Part shown: one piece after another, positions 8,896 through 18,615 of the stretch
How the letters are laid out: the number at the start of each line of letters is the position of its first letter
How positions within the stretch are numbered: the first letter of the stretch is position 1
Source of the DNA: Halovenus rubra
GTDB taxonomy: Archaea > Halobacteriota > Halobacteria > Halobacteriales > Haloarculaceae
Direction of reading: 5' to 3'
Length of the DNA: 64,000 nt
Assembly: GCF_026586665.1 (NCBI RefSeq)
Contig: NZ_JAODIY010000016.1
Location: 1-64,000, forward strand
Made by a program: the position numbers and the translations under genes
The notes under the pieces: model-generated
What the model was told of the DNA's origin: nothing
What the model saw: only the letters and a program-made list of their open reading frames with translations
The model's database searches: none

Positions 8896-9663
8896 TTAGG
8901 GTTCTGCAATGACCATCAGCCTGTTGGAGTCACGCTTTAGCTGGGTGCCATCGACACCACCGTAGAGATGGACATCGCCGAACCCTGCCCGCTCAAGAAG
9001 TTGTCGGAGTTCCGCCGGTGCGTACACACGCAGGTCCCATTTGACCTCACCGAGAAACTCGTACCCATCCCCGTCTTGTTCGAAGAGAGCGAATTTCGTC
9101 TCCATGCGGCCCGTCGTCGGGCAGTACTCGTTCCGTTCGACAGAGAGAATGTCCTCATCAAATCCGGCACTCGACTCGCTGTAGTTCCCGAGAACGAACT
9201 CCTTGTTCGAGAGTTCCATCACGAGCGCCCCGTCCTCAGCAACGCAGTTACGAAACCCTGCGGCCACCGCCTCGTTGGTTTCTTCATCGAAGTAGCCAAA
9301 CGCCGTCCACATGTTCGTCACGAGATCATACGTACCCTCTAAGGAATCCAGCTCCCGCATGTCTCCGACTTCGACAGTCACACTGTCGGCCACACCGTTT
9401 TTTTCGGCACGCTCGCGAGCCGACTCAACGTATGGCGTAGAAATATCAATGCCACGGACAGTAAGCCCTCGTGTGGCGAACTCGACGGTGTGTCTGCCGA
9501 TGCCACAGGCGACATCGAGCGCTGTCTCGGGTTGAATATCATGTTCAGTTAGCACGTCGAGTAACTCCTCGACCTCCTCGTTTGCTTCTTCGACGCGACT
9601 GTGCATCGTCCGCTCAAAAACAGACGCATGCTCGACGAACATCTCCTCGGTCCAGTGTGTCAT
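8896..9663 (-). CDS. Class I SAM-dependent methyltransferase
   Basis: A 255-residue Rossmann-fold methyltransferase. Motif I is ALDVACGIGRH (~48-58), the acidic end of strand 2 is VRGIDIS (~70-76), and VEVGDMREL gives the motif III region. The substrate is not evident. The start is placed at the ATG at 9663 (MTHWTEE). A GTG four codons upstream is also possible but has no better context. The gene is convergent with ccdA. The family contains many small-molecule methyltransferases, so only the general activity is supported. Confidence 0.82.
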   Translation of the reverse strand: MTHWTEEMFVEHASVFERTMHSRVEEANEEVEELLDVLTEHDIQPETALDVACGIGRHTVEFATRGLTVRGIDISTPYVESARERAEKNGVADSVTVEVGDMRELDSLEGTYDLVTNMWTAFGYFDEETNEAVAAGFRNCVAEDGALVMELSNKEFVLGNYSESSAGFDEDILSVERNEYCPTTGRMETKFALFEQDGDGYEFLGEVKWDLRVYAPAELRQLLERAGFGDVHLYGGVDGTQLKRDSNRLMVIAEP

Positions 9664-9733
9664 ATTACACGACACGACAAGAGAAGAATTAAATTTTGCT
9701 TCGATGTGTCAACAAACCTCTCGGATTTTTGAG

Positions 9734-11149
9734 CTAACTGACTATATCTACACCCGTCACGCAAAAACAGGCACCAGTGAGTGTATAATCGGCGTCATCA
9801 ACAGTGTGGGGTGTGTCCGTTGGGTGCCGTTCGATATTAATATTCCAGCCGTGGGCATCGATGATTTCTTTTACTATCGCGAGACCGTAACCCGTCCCAC
9901 CTTTCGCGCCTGTGACGCCAAAATCGAAGAGTTCGTCTTTCAGATCGTCGGGTATCCCAGGGCCGTTGTCAGCGATATAGAACCCATCATCGAGTGACCC
10001 AACCTCAATAACAGTATTCTTGCCGGCATGAGTGTCGGCGTTTTTAAACAGGTTCTCGAAGACGTGCCGGAGACGTTCTGGTGATGTCTGTACGGTTGGG
10101 GGGTCGTTAACGACCAACTCTGTGTTCTCTGTTGCAACACTGTTCCACCACCCTTCGACTGCTTGGTTGAGGTCAACTGACTCTCGTTCTCCAATCTGTT
10201 CGTCTTGTTTAGTAAGTATCAACGTCTCCTCGACAATAGACTCTATCCGGTCGTGTGCGTCTTTGATATCTTCGAGATGGGGGTTGTCACTATCGTCCAT
10301 CGCCAGTTCGAGACGCAACTGGGCTACGTTGAGTGGATTCCGCAGGTCATGAGAGACGATGCGTGCAAACTGTTCAAGCCGTTCGTTTTTCTCTTTGAGC
10401 TTGCTCTCGTGGTCTTTTTGTTCGGTAATATCACGAAAATATACTGAGAGACCGTCGTCAGTTGGATAGATACGTGCCTGCACCCATGTATTTTGCTTGA
10501 GTCCTGAGCGTCCCTCAATAACTTGTCTCTCTCCTGTAGCAAGCCCTTCCCGATAGGCATCATAGAACGTCGTGTTTCCAGACTGCATCAAATCTTTATC
10601 GTACTGCTCACCTAGTATCTCTTCGCGTGATAAGCCGATAAACGACGCTGCGCTCTCGTTGACCGCTATAAACTCCAACTCTTCGTTGAGTCTGACATAC
10701 CCATCGAACAACCGGTCGAGCATCTGCTTTCGACGATGTTTTTCATCATCGTAACGCTTCTGTGCCCTGTACTCTGCGACGACGGTTTCGATACGGTTTG
10801 CCAGTATCGTGTACTGTTGTGTCGTTCCCTTCCGAACACAGTCGGTTACCCCAGCTGAGAACGCATCACCCACAATCTCGTTGAGCGCGGTATCAGTAAA
10901 GAAAAGATATGGCACCTCGACGCCCTCACCACGCAGTTCTCGAACAAAGCCAAATCTACCGTTATCAGACAGCCCATATTCGGAGACGAGACAGTTGACA
11001 GATGCCGTTCCAAGAACGTCCCAGGCTTTGGCGGTACTTGTTACGGTCCGGATGTTAAACTGCTCTTTGTCTTCTTCCAGATTTTTCCGTATCTCTGTCA
11101 ATATCTGCGTGTCTCCGTCGATACAGAGAACTTCGATCAACTTAGACAC
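9734..11149 (-). CDS. Receiver-PAS-histidine kinase sensor
   Basis: A 471-residue soluble sensor kinase with the haloarchaeal layout: degenerate receiver (~4-125), PAS (~145-245), HisKA with H267 in FARIVSHDLRNP, and HATPase (~350-470) with N-box NLFKNA, G1 DNGPGIPDD and G2 GTGYGLA. No transmembrane segment is visible, so sensing is probably cytoplasmic, through the PAS domain. The usual phosphoacceptor Asp of the receiver is Glu57 (VSEYG), although the Lys of VRKG is kept. This receiver may therefore be locked or structural. No response-regulator gene is adjacent. The start is a GTG at 11147-11149, with TATA-like sequence ~25 bases upstream. Confidence 0.87.
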   Translation of the reverse strand: MSKLIEVLCIDGDTQILTEIRKNLEEDKEQFNIRTVTSTAKAWDVLGTASVNCLVSEYGLSDNGRFGFVRELRGEGVEVPYLFFTDTALNEIVGDAFSAGVTDCVRKGTTQQYTILANRIETVVAEYRAQKRYDDEKHRRKQMLDRLFDGYVRLNEELEFIAVNESAASFIGLSREEILGEQYDKDLMQSGNTTFYDAYREGLATGERQVIEGRSGLKQNTWVQARIYPTDDGLSVYFRDITEQKDHESKLKEKNERLEQFARIVSHDLRNPLNVAQLRLELAMDDSDNPHLEDIKDAHDRIESIVEETLILTKQDEQIGERESVDLNQAVEGWWNSVATENTELVVNDPPTVQTSPERLRHVFENLFKNADTHAGKNTVIEVGSLDDGFYIADNGPGIPDDLKDELFDFGVTGAKGGTGYGLAIVKEIIDAHGWNINIERHPTDTPHTVDDADYTLTGACFCVTGVDIVS

Positions 11150-11170
11150 TTGTTAACATATGATTGTGGT

Positions 11171-11180
11171 TGTATATATT
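11171..11180 (-). promoter_or_regulatory. TATA box of the sensor kinase gene
   Basis: The plus-strand TGTATATATT reads AATATATACA on the coding strand. It lies 22-31 bases before the GTG start at 11149, fitting a leaderless promoter. Confidence 0.5.
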
Positions 11181-11287
11181 ATTGGTGGTCGTGTTATTTT
11201 TATTGAAATTGTGATTAAATGTCGTTATCCTCAAAAATATCTTCAGTTCAACGTACAGACTCCTGTACTAGTCGTTCCGATTGTAGC

Positions 11288-12340
11288 CTAGTGCCCACCA
11301 GTAACTAAATGAGCGTCGGTCGGGTCAAAGCTGACTGTGACGGTTTCGTCCAGTTCGGTGTCGGCGCGGACGAGGAGTTCTTGCTCGTGCCAGTCGAGGT
11401 GAAGCCGAGTTGTCCAGCCAAGGAACTCACTGCTCTGGACGGTTGTTGCCAGTTGGTTTACCCCGCTTTCAAGAGAGAACTGCTCTGGACGGACACAGAA
11501 AACAACGTCATCTCTGGGCGAGATGTCTCGGGATGTTTCTACGGTCACGTCGGTCGTTTCGAGATCAACGGTAAGCGTATCACCTGCCGTGTCTGTGACA
11601 GTTCCTGAGAATACGTTGTTATCACCGATGAACTCGGCAACGAAGCGAGTCGCCGGTTCGTGGTAGACCGCACGAGGCGTCCCGACCTGTTCGACCTGTC
11701 CGTCCTGCATTACTGCAACTCTATCAGAGACGGCAAGTGCTTCCTCCTGGTCGTGGGTTACATAAACTGTGGTGATACCCAGTTCTTCTTGAAGTGCCTG
11801 TATTTCGACGCGCAGGCGTTCACGAAGGCGGGCATCGAGTGCGCTCATTGGCTCGTCAAGCAAAAGTAGGTCAGGACCGGGGGCCAGTGCTCGTGCAATC
11901 GCCACGCGCTGTCGCTGTCCGCCTGAAAGAGCCGTCGGGTCGCGCTCCTCGAATCCGTCAAGCCCCACGAGGCTGAGCAGTTCGGTGACACGTTCAGACT
12001 TACTCACATTGCCCGGTGGCTCTTGGAATTTGAGTCCGTAGGCGACGTTTTCGGCCACCGTCATGTGGGGAAACAGTGCATAGTTTTGGAAGACGACACC
12101 AATATCTCTTGACTCAGGTGGAGCGCCCGACACGTCCTCACCATGAAGGCGTACAACCCCCTCGCTTGGGGATTCGAAGCCGCCTAGCAACCGGAGTGTC
12201 GTTGTCTTTCCACACCCTGAGGGACCGACAAGTGTGAAAAATTCACCTTCTTGAACAGAAAAGGTAAGCTCTTCGACAGCAGTTGCTGTGGCGTACTGCT
12301 TGGTAATTCCTTCGAACGAAACAATTGGCTCAGAGGCCAC
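11288..12340 (-). CDS. thiQ: ABC transporter ATPase, thiamine/iron type (ThiQ-like)
   Basis: A 350-residue ABC ATPase energising the import complex encoded by the two upstream genes. It has Walker A GPSGCGKTT (~38-46), Q-loop VFQNYALFP, signature LSGGQRQR, Walker B LLLLDEP, the switch His in VTHDQEE and a C-terminal TOBE-like regulatory region. The open frame runs on to 12838, but that stretch is a shadow of the permease gene. The start is taken as the GTG at 12340 because GGAGGT lies 7 bases before it and the permease stop (12330-12332) overlaps it by 11 bases, suggesting translational coupling. Length and TOBE place it in the PotA/CysA/ThiQ/FbpC group. The thiamine assignment comes from the binding protein. 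Confidence 0.88.
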   Translation of the reverse strand: MASEPIVSFEGITKQYATATAVEELTFSVQEGEFFTLVGPSGCGKTTTLRLLGGFESPSEGVVRLHGEDVSGAPPESRDIGVVFQNYALFPHMTVAENVAYGLKFQEPPGNVSKSERVTELLSLVGLDGFEERDPTALSGGQRQRVAIARALAPGPDLLLLDEPMSALDARLRERLRVEIQALQEELGITTVYVTHDQEEALAVSDRVAVMQDGQVEQVGTPRAVYHEPATRFVAEFIGDNNVFSGTVTDTAGDTLTVDLETTDVTVETSRDISPRDDVVFCVRPEQFSLESGVNQLATTVQSSEFLGWTTRLHLDWHEQELLVRADTELDETVTVSFDPTDAHLVTGGH

Positions 12341-14168
12341 GGTGTTCACCTCCGAGACGATCGATGACAACGAAACTGGCGCTGGTGACCAACAGTAAGA
12401 CAACACCCATTGCGGTTGCTGGTCCGAGCCGACGGCCGATGAACCGTTCGATTGCAATTGGCATGGTGAACTGGTCGGTTCCGGTAGCGAGGATAACCGT
12501 CGAGGAGAACTCGCCAATAGAGATGGCGAAGGCAAACGCTGCGCCGGCGACCACACCCGGCCAGACAAGTGGCAACTCGATATCGAGCAACGCGCGGGTA
12601 CGTGATGCTCCCAGTGCCCGTGCTGACTCGACAAGCTGTTCATCGAGGTTTTCAAGCCCTGGCGCAACAGTTCGAACGACGAACGGATAGCCAGCAACTG
12701 CATGGGCTGCGACGATGGCAAGCGCGCCGCCGACAGCGATGCGTGTCTCGCCAAGCTCAACGCCGAAGACCAGCCCCCGGAGCACACCGATCCCGACGAT
12801 GACGCCTGAGACAGAAAGTGGTGCCATTGCGGCAGCATCGACTACTTTCCGTCCTCGGAAGTCGCGGGTCGTTAGCACGGCAACGACGACGCCAACAGGC
12901 AGCGCAACCGCGAGCGAGCCGAGGCCAAAAAGCAGCGAGTTTCTGACAGCGGGCCAGGGTTGAACTTGGAACGCCGCGCCCTCTGCCTGCCGTTCAAGCA
13001 GGAACTGATAGTTCGAAAAAGTGAAGCCACCAGCATCGGTGAAACTCGCCACAATCATGCTGACAAGTGGGAGAACGAACACAACGAACGCAACCAGCGC
13101 GTACACTGCCAGTCCAGCGCGTGGCAGTAGAGAGCGCGCTGACAACGACGGTGGGCGGAGCGGTTTTCGCGAGAGTGGCTGAGCACCACGAGAATCCATT
13201 GACTGTCGTGCCTCATAGCGGAGGTAGGCATAGAGTATCGACAGTGAGATAGCGAGCTCGATAATCGCAAGCCCGGCCGCCTCAGCGTAATCAAGGTCTT
13301 GAACGAGTCGGTAGACGAACACTTCAACAGTCGCAAATTTGAACCCACCGAGTGCGAGAACAATGGGGAAGGTGCCAAAGGTAAACACAAATGTCAGCGC
13401 TGCGCCCATCAACACTGCGGGGTATAGCTGTGGGGCAACGACATCGCGGAACGCACGAAATGGGCTTGCACCGAGACTCCGCGCTGTTTCGACTGCACTC
13501 GCGTCAACAGATTCCCAGGCAGCAGTCGTAATTCGGGCGACGAGCGGTGCGTTGTAGAACGCGTGGGCGATTACGATCGCTTTGAGAGTGAACATAAAAT
13601 CGAGTGTCGGGAGCCCAATCGCGCTAAGAGCGCTGTTGAGCGGCCCGCTCTCGCCAAACGTTGCGACAAATCCCACGCCGACCATAATCGAGGGGAGAAC
13701 AAAGGGGAGGATGGTCAGCGAACGAAGGGTTCGGCGGCCAGGAAACTCGTATCGTGCGAGGAGATACGCGGCAGGCACACCCAGAACGACACTCACAACG
13801 GTCGAGAGAAACGCCTGATAGGCGGTGAAGCCGACAATACCCAGCCGACGGTCCGACGAGAGTAAGTCACTGGCAACTGCCAACGGGGACTCGCCGCTAA
13901 ACAGCCGGGCGAGTTCACCAAAATAAAATGGGTCCTGCAAAATTTCGACAAAGACACTCAGAGTCGCCTGTCCGTCGACGACCACAGCCTCGATAAACAC
14001 CGTCGCGACAGGATAATAAAAAACGACAATTAAGAGCACAAGCGTCCCGAGGCCAAACGCTGTGAACGCCCAGCGGTCGACGGTATCGCGGAGATGTGCC
14101 CCGGCCGAACGGAGGCGCTGTCTCTGCTGTGTGCGCTCGTCGGCCCCGTTGTGTTCGTCTGAATCCAT
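12330..14168 (-). CDS. thiP: ABC transporter permease with two fused MetI-type domains (ThiP-like)
   Basis: A 612-residue membrane protein with about twelve helices, made of two binding-protein-dependent permease domains. Each carries an EAA-type loop: one around AVETARSLGASPFRAF and one around VESARALGASRTRAL. Fused permeases of this kind are characteristic of ThiP and of ferric-ion FbpB transporters. It lies between the binding-protein gene (16 bases upstream) and the ATPase gene (11-base overlap), so the three form one operon. Expected role: the membrane channel for thiamine or thiamine phosphate import. Confidence 0.87.
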   Translation of the reverse strand: MDSDEHNGADERTQQRQRLRSAGAHLRDTVDRWAFTAFGLGTLVLLIVVFYYPVATVFIEAVVVDGQATLSVFVEILQDPFYFGELARLFSGESPLAVASDLLSSDRRLGIVGFTAYQAFLSTVVSVVLGVPAAYLLARYEFPGRRTLRSLTILPFVLPSIMVGVGFVATFGESGPLNSALSAIGLPTLDFMFTLKAIVIAHAFYNAPLVARITTAAWESVDASAVETARSLGASPFRAFRDVVAPQLYPAVLMGAALTFVFTFGTFPIVLALGGFKFATVEVFVYRLVQDLDYAEAAGLAIIELAISLSILYAYLRYEARQSMDSRGAQPLSRKPLRPPSLSARSLLPRAGLAVYALVAFVVFVLPLVSMIVASFTDAGGFTFSNYQFLLERQAEGAAFQVQPWPAVRNSLLFGLGSLAVALPVGVVVAVLTTRDFRGRKVVDAAAMAPLSVSGVIVGIGVLRGLVFGVELGETRIAVGGALAIVAAHAVAGYPFVVRTVAPGLENLDEQLVESARALGASRTRALLDIELPLVWPGVVAGAAFAFAISIGEFSSTVILATGTDQFTMPIAIERFIGRRLGPATAMGVVLLLVTSASFVVIDRLGGEHRGL

Positions 14169-14184
14169 CGCGACGGCTCCTCAC

Positions 14185-15372
14185 TCAGTTACTGATGAAC
14201 TGGCGTTCCCAGGCCTCAATCCAGTCCTCGAGTGAGCCTTGTAGCTGTTCGTAGCTGAGTGTCACTGGATTCGATGGTTCTTTGGCGAGTTTGTTGTACC
14301 CGTCGGGCAGTGTGGCATCATCAGTTGCCGGGAAAGCCACGTTTTGCTTGGCAATTTCGCCCTGTATATCTGGCTGAAGCACGAACGACATGAACTCTCG
14401 TGCCAAGCCCGGGTCGTCAGCCCCGTTGAAGATTGTCATGCCTTCTGGATTGGCGTACCCTTCGTCGTTGAGGAATTGAATCTGGTGTTTTGCGAGGTCG
14501 TCTCCAGCCTGCTCAGCAAACACTTGGTCTGTGGAGTAGGAGACAACCATCGGTGCTTCGCCCTCCTCCCAGGCGGTGTACGCATCACTCCACGACCCGA
14601 GTATCTGGACGCCATTATCCTGCAAGTCAGACCAGAAATCAAGGTAGCTATCTTCCCCAAAGTGATCGATTGTGTGCAACAAGAACGCTCGGCCGGTCGT
14701 CGAAGTTCCCGGATTCTGTGCGATGAGCGACCCCTTGTACTTCTCGTCGAGCAGCCCCTCGAAGGTTTCCGGAGCCTCCATCTGCGTGCTGTCATAGACC
14801 GGACTCACATAGCCCGTGTCGAATGGGAGTGCTCGACCACTCGGGTCGAAGCTGAGCCCGTCACGGATGTTGTCAGAACCGGGAATCTCGCCGGCCTCGA
14901 TGAACAGCGAATCGTCGAGTTTCTCGTCGATTCGGACGAGCTCATCGGTATTTATCCCCACATACAGGTCTGCATCGATACTGACGCCTTGACTCTGGCG
15001 TTCGATATAGTGATTAATTTCGTTTTCCGGGGCCTCCCACTCGATTGTGGCGTCGTACTCCGACTCGAACTGCTCTTTTAGCCACCCACCTGGACTAATC
15101 GAAGGCGCATCGAGGAACGCACTGTACGTTCCAATTGTCAGCGTCGGAGCCTCGCCGTCAGTTGTCGACCCGCTGTCTTCGGTCTCCTCATCGGTGCCCT
15201 CCGGCGTCGCCGTTTCGTTGTCTTCTGGTGTCGCCTCAGGGGTAGCAGTCTCACTGCTCTCTGGCGTTCCGTTGTCGCCACCGTCTTCTGAGTCATCGCC
15301 ATCACCAATACATCCCGCAACAGCCGCGACAGCACCGGTTCCCAGCGCTGTAAGCACTCTCCGTCGTCTCAT
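14185..15372 (-). CDS. thiB: Thiamine-type substrate-binding lipoprotein (ThiB-like)
   Basis: A 395-residue exported solute-binding protein. MRRRR followed by a hydrophobic run and the lipobox VAGC (~18-21) marks a Tat-type haloarchaeal lipoprotein. A very acidic Thr/Glu-rich tether (~25-75) precedes the folded domain. Features shared with bacterial TbpA/ThiB include an LTIGTYSAF-like first strand, a PFDTGY motif, GTSTTGRAFLLH, the GSWSDAY tryptophan region and VVSYSTD. First gene of the thiB-thiP-thiQ operon. The thiamine assignment rests on these motifs and on gene order; related iron or phosphonate binding proteins cannot be fully excluded. Confidence 0.85.
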   Translation of the reverse strand: MRRRRVLTALGTGAVAAVAGCIGDGDDSEDGGDNGTPESSETATPEATPEDNETATPEGTDEETEDSGSTTDGEAPTLTIGTYSAFLDAPSISPGGWLKEQFESEYDATIEWEAPENEINHYIERQSQGVSIDADLYVGINTDELVRIDEKLDDSLFIEAGEIPGSDNIRDGLSFDPSGRALPFDTGYVSPVYDSTQMEAPETFEGLLDEKYKGSLIAQNPGTSTTGRAFLLHTIDHFGEDSYLDFWSDLQDNGVQILGSWSDAYTAWEEGEAPMVVSYSTDQVFAEQAGDDLAKHQIQFLNDEGYANPEGMTIFNGADDPGLAREFMSFVLQPDIQGEIAKQNVAFPATDDATLPDGYNKLAKEPSNPVTLSYEQLQGSLEDWIEAWERQFISN

Positions 15373-15395
15373 TACCGCGTGATAACTGCCAGTGG

Positions 15396-15403
15396 TACAT
15401 AAG
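15396..15403 (-). promoter_or_regulatory. TATA box of the thiBPQ operon
   Basis: TACATAAG on the plus strand (CTTATGTA on the coding strand) lies 24-31 bases before the thiB ATG at 15372. That fits a leaderless promoter. No riboswitch-like element is seen between it and the start. Confidence 0.45.
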
Positions 15404-15728
15404 GGGCGTGGTCCATGAATCCGTCAACAGATGTGAGTGTCTCGCTACTGCCTGTATTCGATATATATTTTTGTAGACAGCCAACTTATCATAGACGTAG
15501 TCCTACAGCGTATCGGGTTTCAGCGACCGACATACAGTACTTTAGCTCACTATCGCCGTCACGGTTGTCGAGTTCTCACTGTCCAGCCACGCATTGTGTT
15601 TTACAGTCGCTGTATCGACGTTTCAGCACTCCCTCCAACCGATGTCTGCTATCACAATAAGCGAGTCGAGGGCTGCATCTCTTCTTGTGGCTGGCTGAAT
15701 ACGACAGCACCCGCCGCTGGCGACGGTC
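15404..15728. other. Intergenic region with no gene seen
   Basis: About 325 bases lie between the thiBPQ promoter and the 3' end of the lactonase-like gene. Short open frames occur here, but they are rich in rare or non-halophilic residues (Cys, Tyr, Arg) and have no plausible start context. I see no RNA gene or long repeat. Confidence 0.5.
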
Positions 15729-16511
15729 TTAGAATGTGCCTTGGAGTTTTTTGAACTGGTCGGGGTCGTGGCCGTAGATAACCGTCGCATCGGTTCGTCG
15801 CTCGCGGTCTTTGAGTTTGCGCCGACTCTCAGCCCAGGCCTGTGAGTCATAGACAAGGCTTGTCCCCATTTCGCGGCCCTGTTCGTAGTTCTCAGCGAGG
15901 AACGCCTCGTCTCCCGCAATCAGTACGTCTTTGTTCTCACGCTGGATGTGTGCACCGAGTATTCCTGGCGTATGTCCGGGGAGATGGATGAGCTCGACGC
16001 CCGGAACCAGCTGACGGTCCCCATGGACAACCTGCCAGTTCAGGTCGTGGTCGAAATCACTCGGGAGGTAGGAGTCGTCACCAGCGCTCGTTTTCGCGCT
16101 GAGGTATGCGTGCTCGATTTCTCGCTTGTGAACGTACACTGGCACGTCTGTTCCAGCGAAGTGATACAGGCCGCCGGCGTGGTCAAGATGCAGGTGTGAC
16201 TGCACGACGGCGTCAATATCACTCCGACTGTAACCAACATCGCCAAGTGCTGTTTCGAGATCGCGTTCGTCAGCATCCACGTGTGCGAACGCTTCGAACA
16301 GCGGCGCGGGCCACGCGGATTCGGCCTCAGGATTGGAGCCAGTATCCCAGAGAATCGTCGCCTCCGGATGGTCGATAACAAGATTCCAGACCGCATACTC
16401 CTCGTATGCGAGTTCAGGTGACTGATTACTCTTGGTTGCTGCCACCTCGGCGTCAAGCGCGAAGTTCAGGTCTGCCTGTATCGTCCCTCTATCGAGCAGG
16501 TGTAACTCCAT
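15729..16511 (-). CDS. MBL-fold hydrolase, N-acyl homoserine lactonase-like
   Basis: A 260-residue metallo-beta-lactamase-fold enzyme. Metal ligands are visible in SHLHLDHAGG (~109-118), PGHTPG (~178-183), the bridging Asp in IAGD (~197-200) and YGHDPDQF near the C-terminus. Length and motif spacing match the AiiA/AttM lactonase branch, which opens the ring of acyl-homoserine lactones, but related enzymes act on other lactones or esters. No quorum-sensing genes are nearby, so the substrate is unproven. The gene is followed by thiBPQ on the same strand, with a long gap and a separate promoter. Confidence 0.82.
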   Translation of the reverse strand: MELHLLDRGTIQADLNFALDAEVAATKSNQSPELAYEEYAVWNLVIDHPEATILWDTGSNPEAESAWPAPLFEAFAHVDADERDLETALGDVGYSRSDIDAVVQSHLHLDHAGGLYHFAGTDVPVYVHKREIEHAYLSAKTSAGDDSYLPSDFDHDLNWQVVHGDRQLVPGVELIHLPGHTPGILGAHIQRENKDVLIAGDEAFLAENYEQGREMGTSLVYDSQAWAESRRKLKDRERRTDATVIYGHDPDQFKKLQGTF

Positions 16512-16558
16512 ACATAACAGTCCGAACGCCAGGCTGGTAGGGCTACCGGTCAGTAGGG

Positions 16559-18562
16559 TTAGTCGTCCGTCGACGTGTCACGTCCAAGCCGGTGAGACAA
16601 CAGATACGCACCCGTCCCAACACCGGTGAGCGCGGCACCGATACCGAATCCCGGCCCGTTATCATCTGTACTGTCTGGCTCGGGAGTCGATGTCGCTGTT
16701 TCGTTGTCAGCCGAGGGTGTGTCTTCGTCACCAAGTGTCGTGCTCTTGACCGAAATTGTTCCCTCAGTACTGTTTTCTCCCGTCTGGACCGTGAACGAAT
16801 GTGTCCCAACAGGGATATCTGCGGCTGGCAGTCCCTCGAAAACAACCTGTGTTGACTCGCCCGGTTTGAGTTGTGTTTCGGTATGTTCGAAGCTGTCGCC
16901 GTTGACTAGAAGCGAAACCCTCTGTGTTGCCGTCTCTTCTCCAGTATTCTCGACTGTCACTTCGATATCGAACGTTTCGTCAGCAGCGACCGAAAGCTGG
17001 CTTGTCGATGTTTCAGCAATATCGAACACGTTTGGGAGTTGTACGTGGGGCACCGGTGCTTTGTCTGAACGTGACTGCCAGTGCTCCTGGAAATTGAATG
17101 CTGTCATGTGTTCAGTAGCGGCCGTGCCGACGAACTTATCGCTTTCAATGCCAGTAATCGTCTTCGACTCGACAGTCACGTCACCATCTCCGGCTTCGAT
17201 GCGACCGACCGGATCGTGGTCAGTTTCGTCGACGTTCCAGTAGCCACGACGGAGTTCTGCTGTCGCCTCGTCACCGAGGAACTCCCAGCCAAGGAGACCC
17301 ACAAGCGCACCAACTGCAGACTCACCGGTCGTTGAGACAACGGTATATGAGTCGGCTACGACGGTCCCAGCCGCGGCCCAGCCGATAAGGCCGCCGACCC
17401 GAGAGGTGCCTGTTACAGCGCCGTGCGTCGAGCAGACTCCGACTTCCCCATGGTTCTCACCAATGAGGCCGCCGACGCTTTCTTCACCTTCGACACTGTT
17501 TTTGGCGACGGTACCAAACAGTTCCCCCCAACATTCTCCGACAACTCCGCCGATATTTGTCTCGCCTGTAACGGTGCCGTCAGCCGTACACCCAGCGACT
17601 CTGCCGGACATATCACCGACGAGGCCGCCGACGCGGACTGTCCCCGAAACAGCAACGTCAGTCTCAGAGCGCTCAACGTAATTATACGACTTACCGACCA
17701 CGCCACCAACGTCAGTATCTCCGTCGACAGTTCCGGAGACGGTACTGTTGATAACGTTCCCATTTGAGGTACCCACGAGGCCACCCACGGCGTTTGTTCC
17801 TGTTACCTCGACTGTCGCTTCGATCTCAGCCACAATACCTTCTGTCGTCCCAGCGATACCGCCGACAGCTTCCTCACCGGTAACGGTCCCGTCAGCCACA
17901 ACTTTACCGATACCACCGTTGCCCGACTGTGCGACGATACCCGCACTTTTACCGGCGACTGTGGCATCTGTGATGACGACATCGGCGACAACGCCATTGT
18001 TGATAAAGAATAGACCGGCACCTCGCTCGTCGGGCCGGTTTATTGTTAAGCCTGCAATTTCGTTGCCGTTTCCTCGTAATACACCGGTGAAAGTGGCCGC
18101 GCTCCCGTCTGATTCTTGGTCGTCCGACCCTTCGGTATCGTCACTGTCACTGCTAGTCTCCGTGCCACTTTCTTCGTCTGCACTTTCACCCGAGTTCTCG
18201 GTGCCGTCAGCTGCAGTCTCTGTTGTATCGGTCGCCTCGCGAAAGAGTGGGTCGAATCCTGCGCCGTCGTTCCAGTCCGCTGTGACGGACGCATCGATGT
18301 CGTTCCCGAGTTCGTACTGTGCCGAGAGGTCGCCGTTTATTGCCTGTAACTCGACGATGTCAGTGATTATGTAGGGGTTTTCCTCGGAGCCATCTCCGTC
18401 CATCGCCGCCAGAATATCTGCATACTCATCTTCGGCAGGAGCTTCGGTCGCCTGCCGGCCTTTTGATGCACCTGCGTTGCTTGACAGACCGATACCAGCG
18501 AGACTCGCACCAGCTGCCTGCAAAAACCGCCGCCGACCGAACGCGAAACTATCGCCGCTCAT
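16559..18562 (-). CDS. Tat-exported GLUG-repeat surface protein with PGF-CTERM anchor
   Basis: A 667-residue exported protein. The N-terminus has a Tat motif (GRRRFLQ followed by a hydrophobic stretch to ~30). An Asp/Glu/Ser-rich stretch lies near ~110-150. Residues ~165-430 consist of repeated units of the VGGLVG-x(n)-G type, the GLUG motif typical of beta-helical surface proteins. Residues ~490-620 resemble a CARDB-like beta-sandwich used for cell adhesion. The end is PGFGIG, a hydrophobic helix and basic residues, i.e. a PGF-CTERM signal for archaeosortase processing and lipid anchoring. Expected location is the cell surface. Binding partner unknown. Confidence 0.82.
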   Translation of the reverse strand: MSGDSFAFGRRRFLQAAGASLAGIGLSSNAGASKGRQATEAPAEDEYADILAAMDGDGSEENPYIITDIVELQAINGDLSAQYELGNDIDASVTADWNDGAGFDPLFREATDTTETAADGTENSGESADEESGTETSSDSDDTEGSDDQESDGSAATFTGVLRGNGNEIAGLTINRPDERGAGLFFINNGVVADVVITDATVAGKSAGIVAQSGNGGIGKVVADGTVTGEEAVGGIAGTTEGIVAEIEATVEVTGTNAVGGLVGTSNGNVINSTVSGTVDGDTDVGGVVGKSYNYVERSETDVAVSGTVRVGGLVGDMSGRVAGCTADGTVTGETNIGGVVGECWGELFGTVAKNSVEGEESVGGLIGENHGEVGVCSTHGAVTGTSRVGGLIGWAAAGTVVADSYTVVSTTGESAVGALVGLLGWEFLGDEATAELRRGYWNVDETDHDPVGRIEAGDGDVTVESKTITGIESDKFVGTAATEHMTAFNFQEHWQSRSDKAPVPHVQLPNVFDIAETSTSQLSVAADETFDIEVTVENTGEETATQRVSLLVNGDSFEHTETQLKPGESTQVVFEGLPAADIPVGTHSFTVQTGENSTEGTISVKSTTLGDEDTPSADNETATSTPEPDSTDDNGPGFGIGAALTGVGTGAYLLSHRLGRDTSTDD

Positions 18563-18615
18563 GGTTGTTACCAGTCGGTCAAACGGCGGTCCGTATCTGT
18601 CTTGTGACTTCGCGA

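Noticed and set aside
12341-12838. 5' extension of the ATPase frame
   Set aside because: The extension is Ser/Gln-rich shadow of the permease gene; the GTG at 12340 has a ribosome site and the family N-terminus.
15404-15728. Riboswitch or small gene upstream of thiBPQ
   Set aside because: The TATA box is at leaderless spacing, leaving no 5' leader for a TPP riboswitch, and the open frames there look non-coding.
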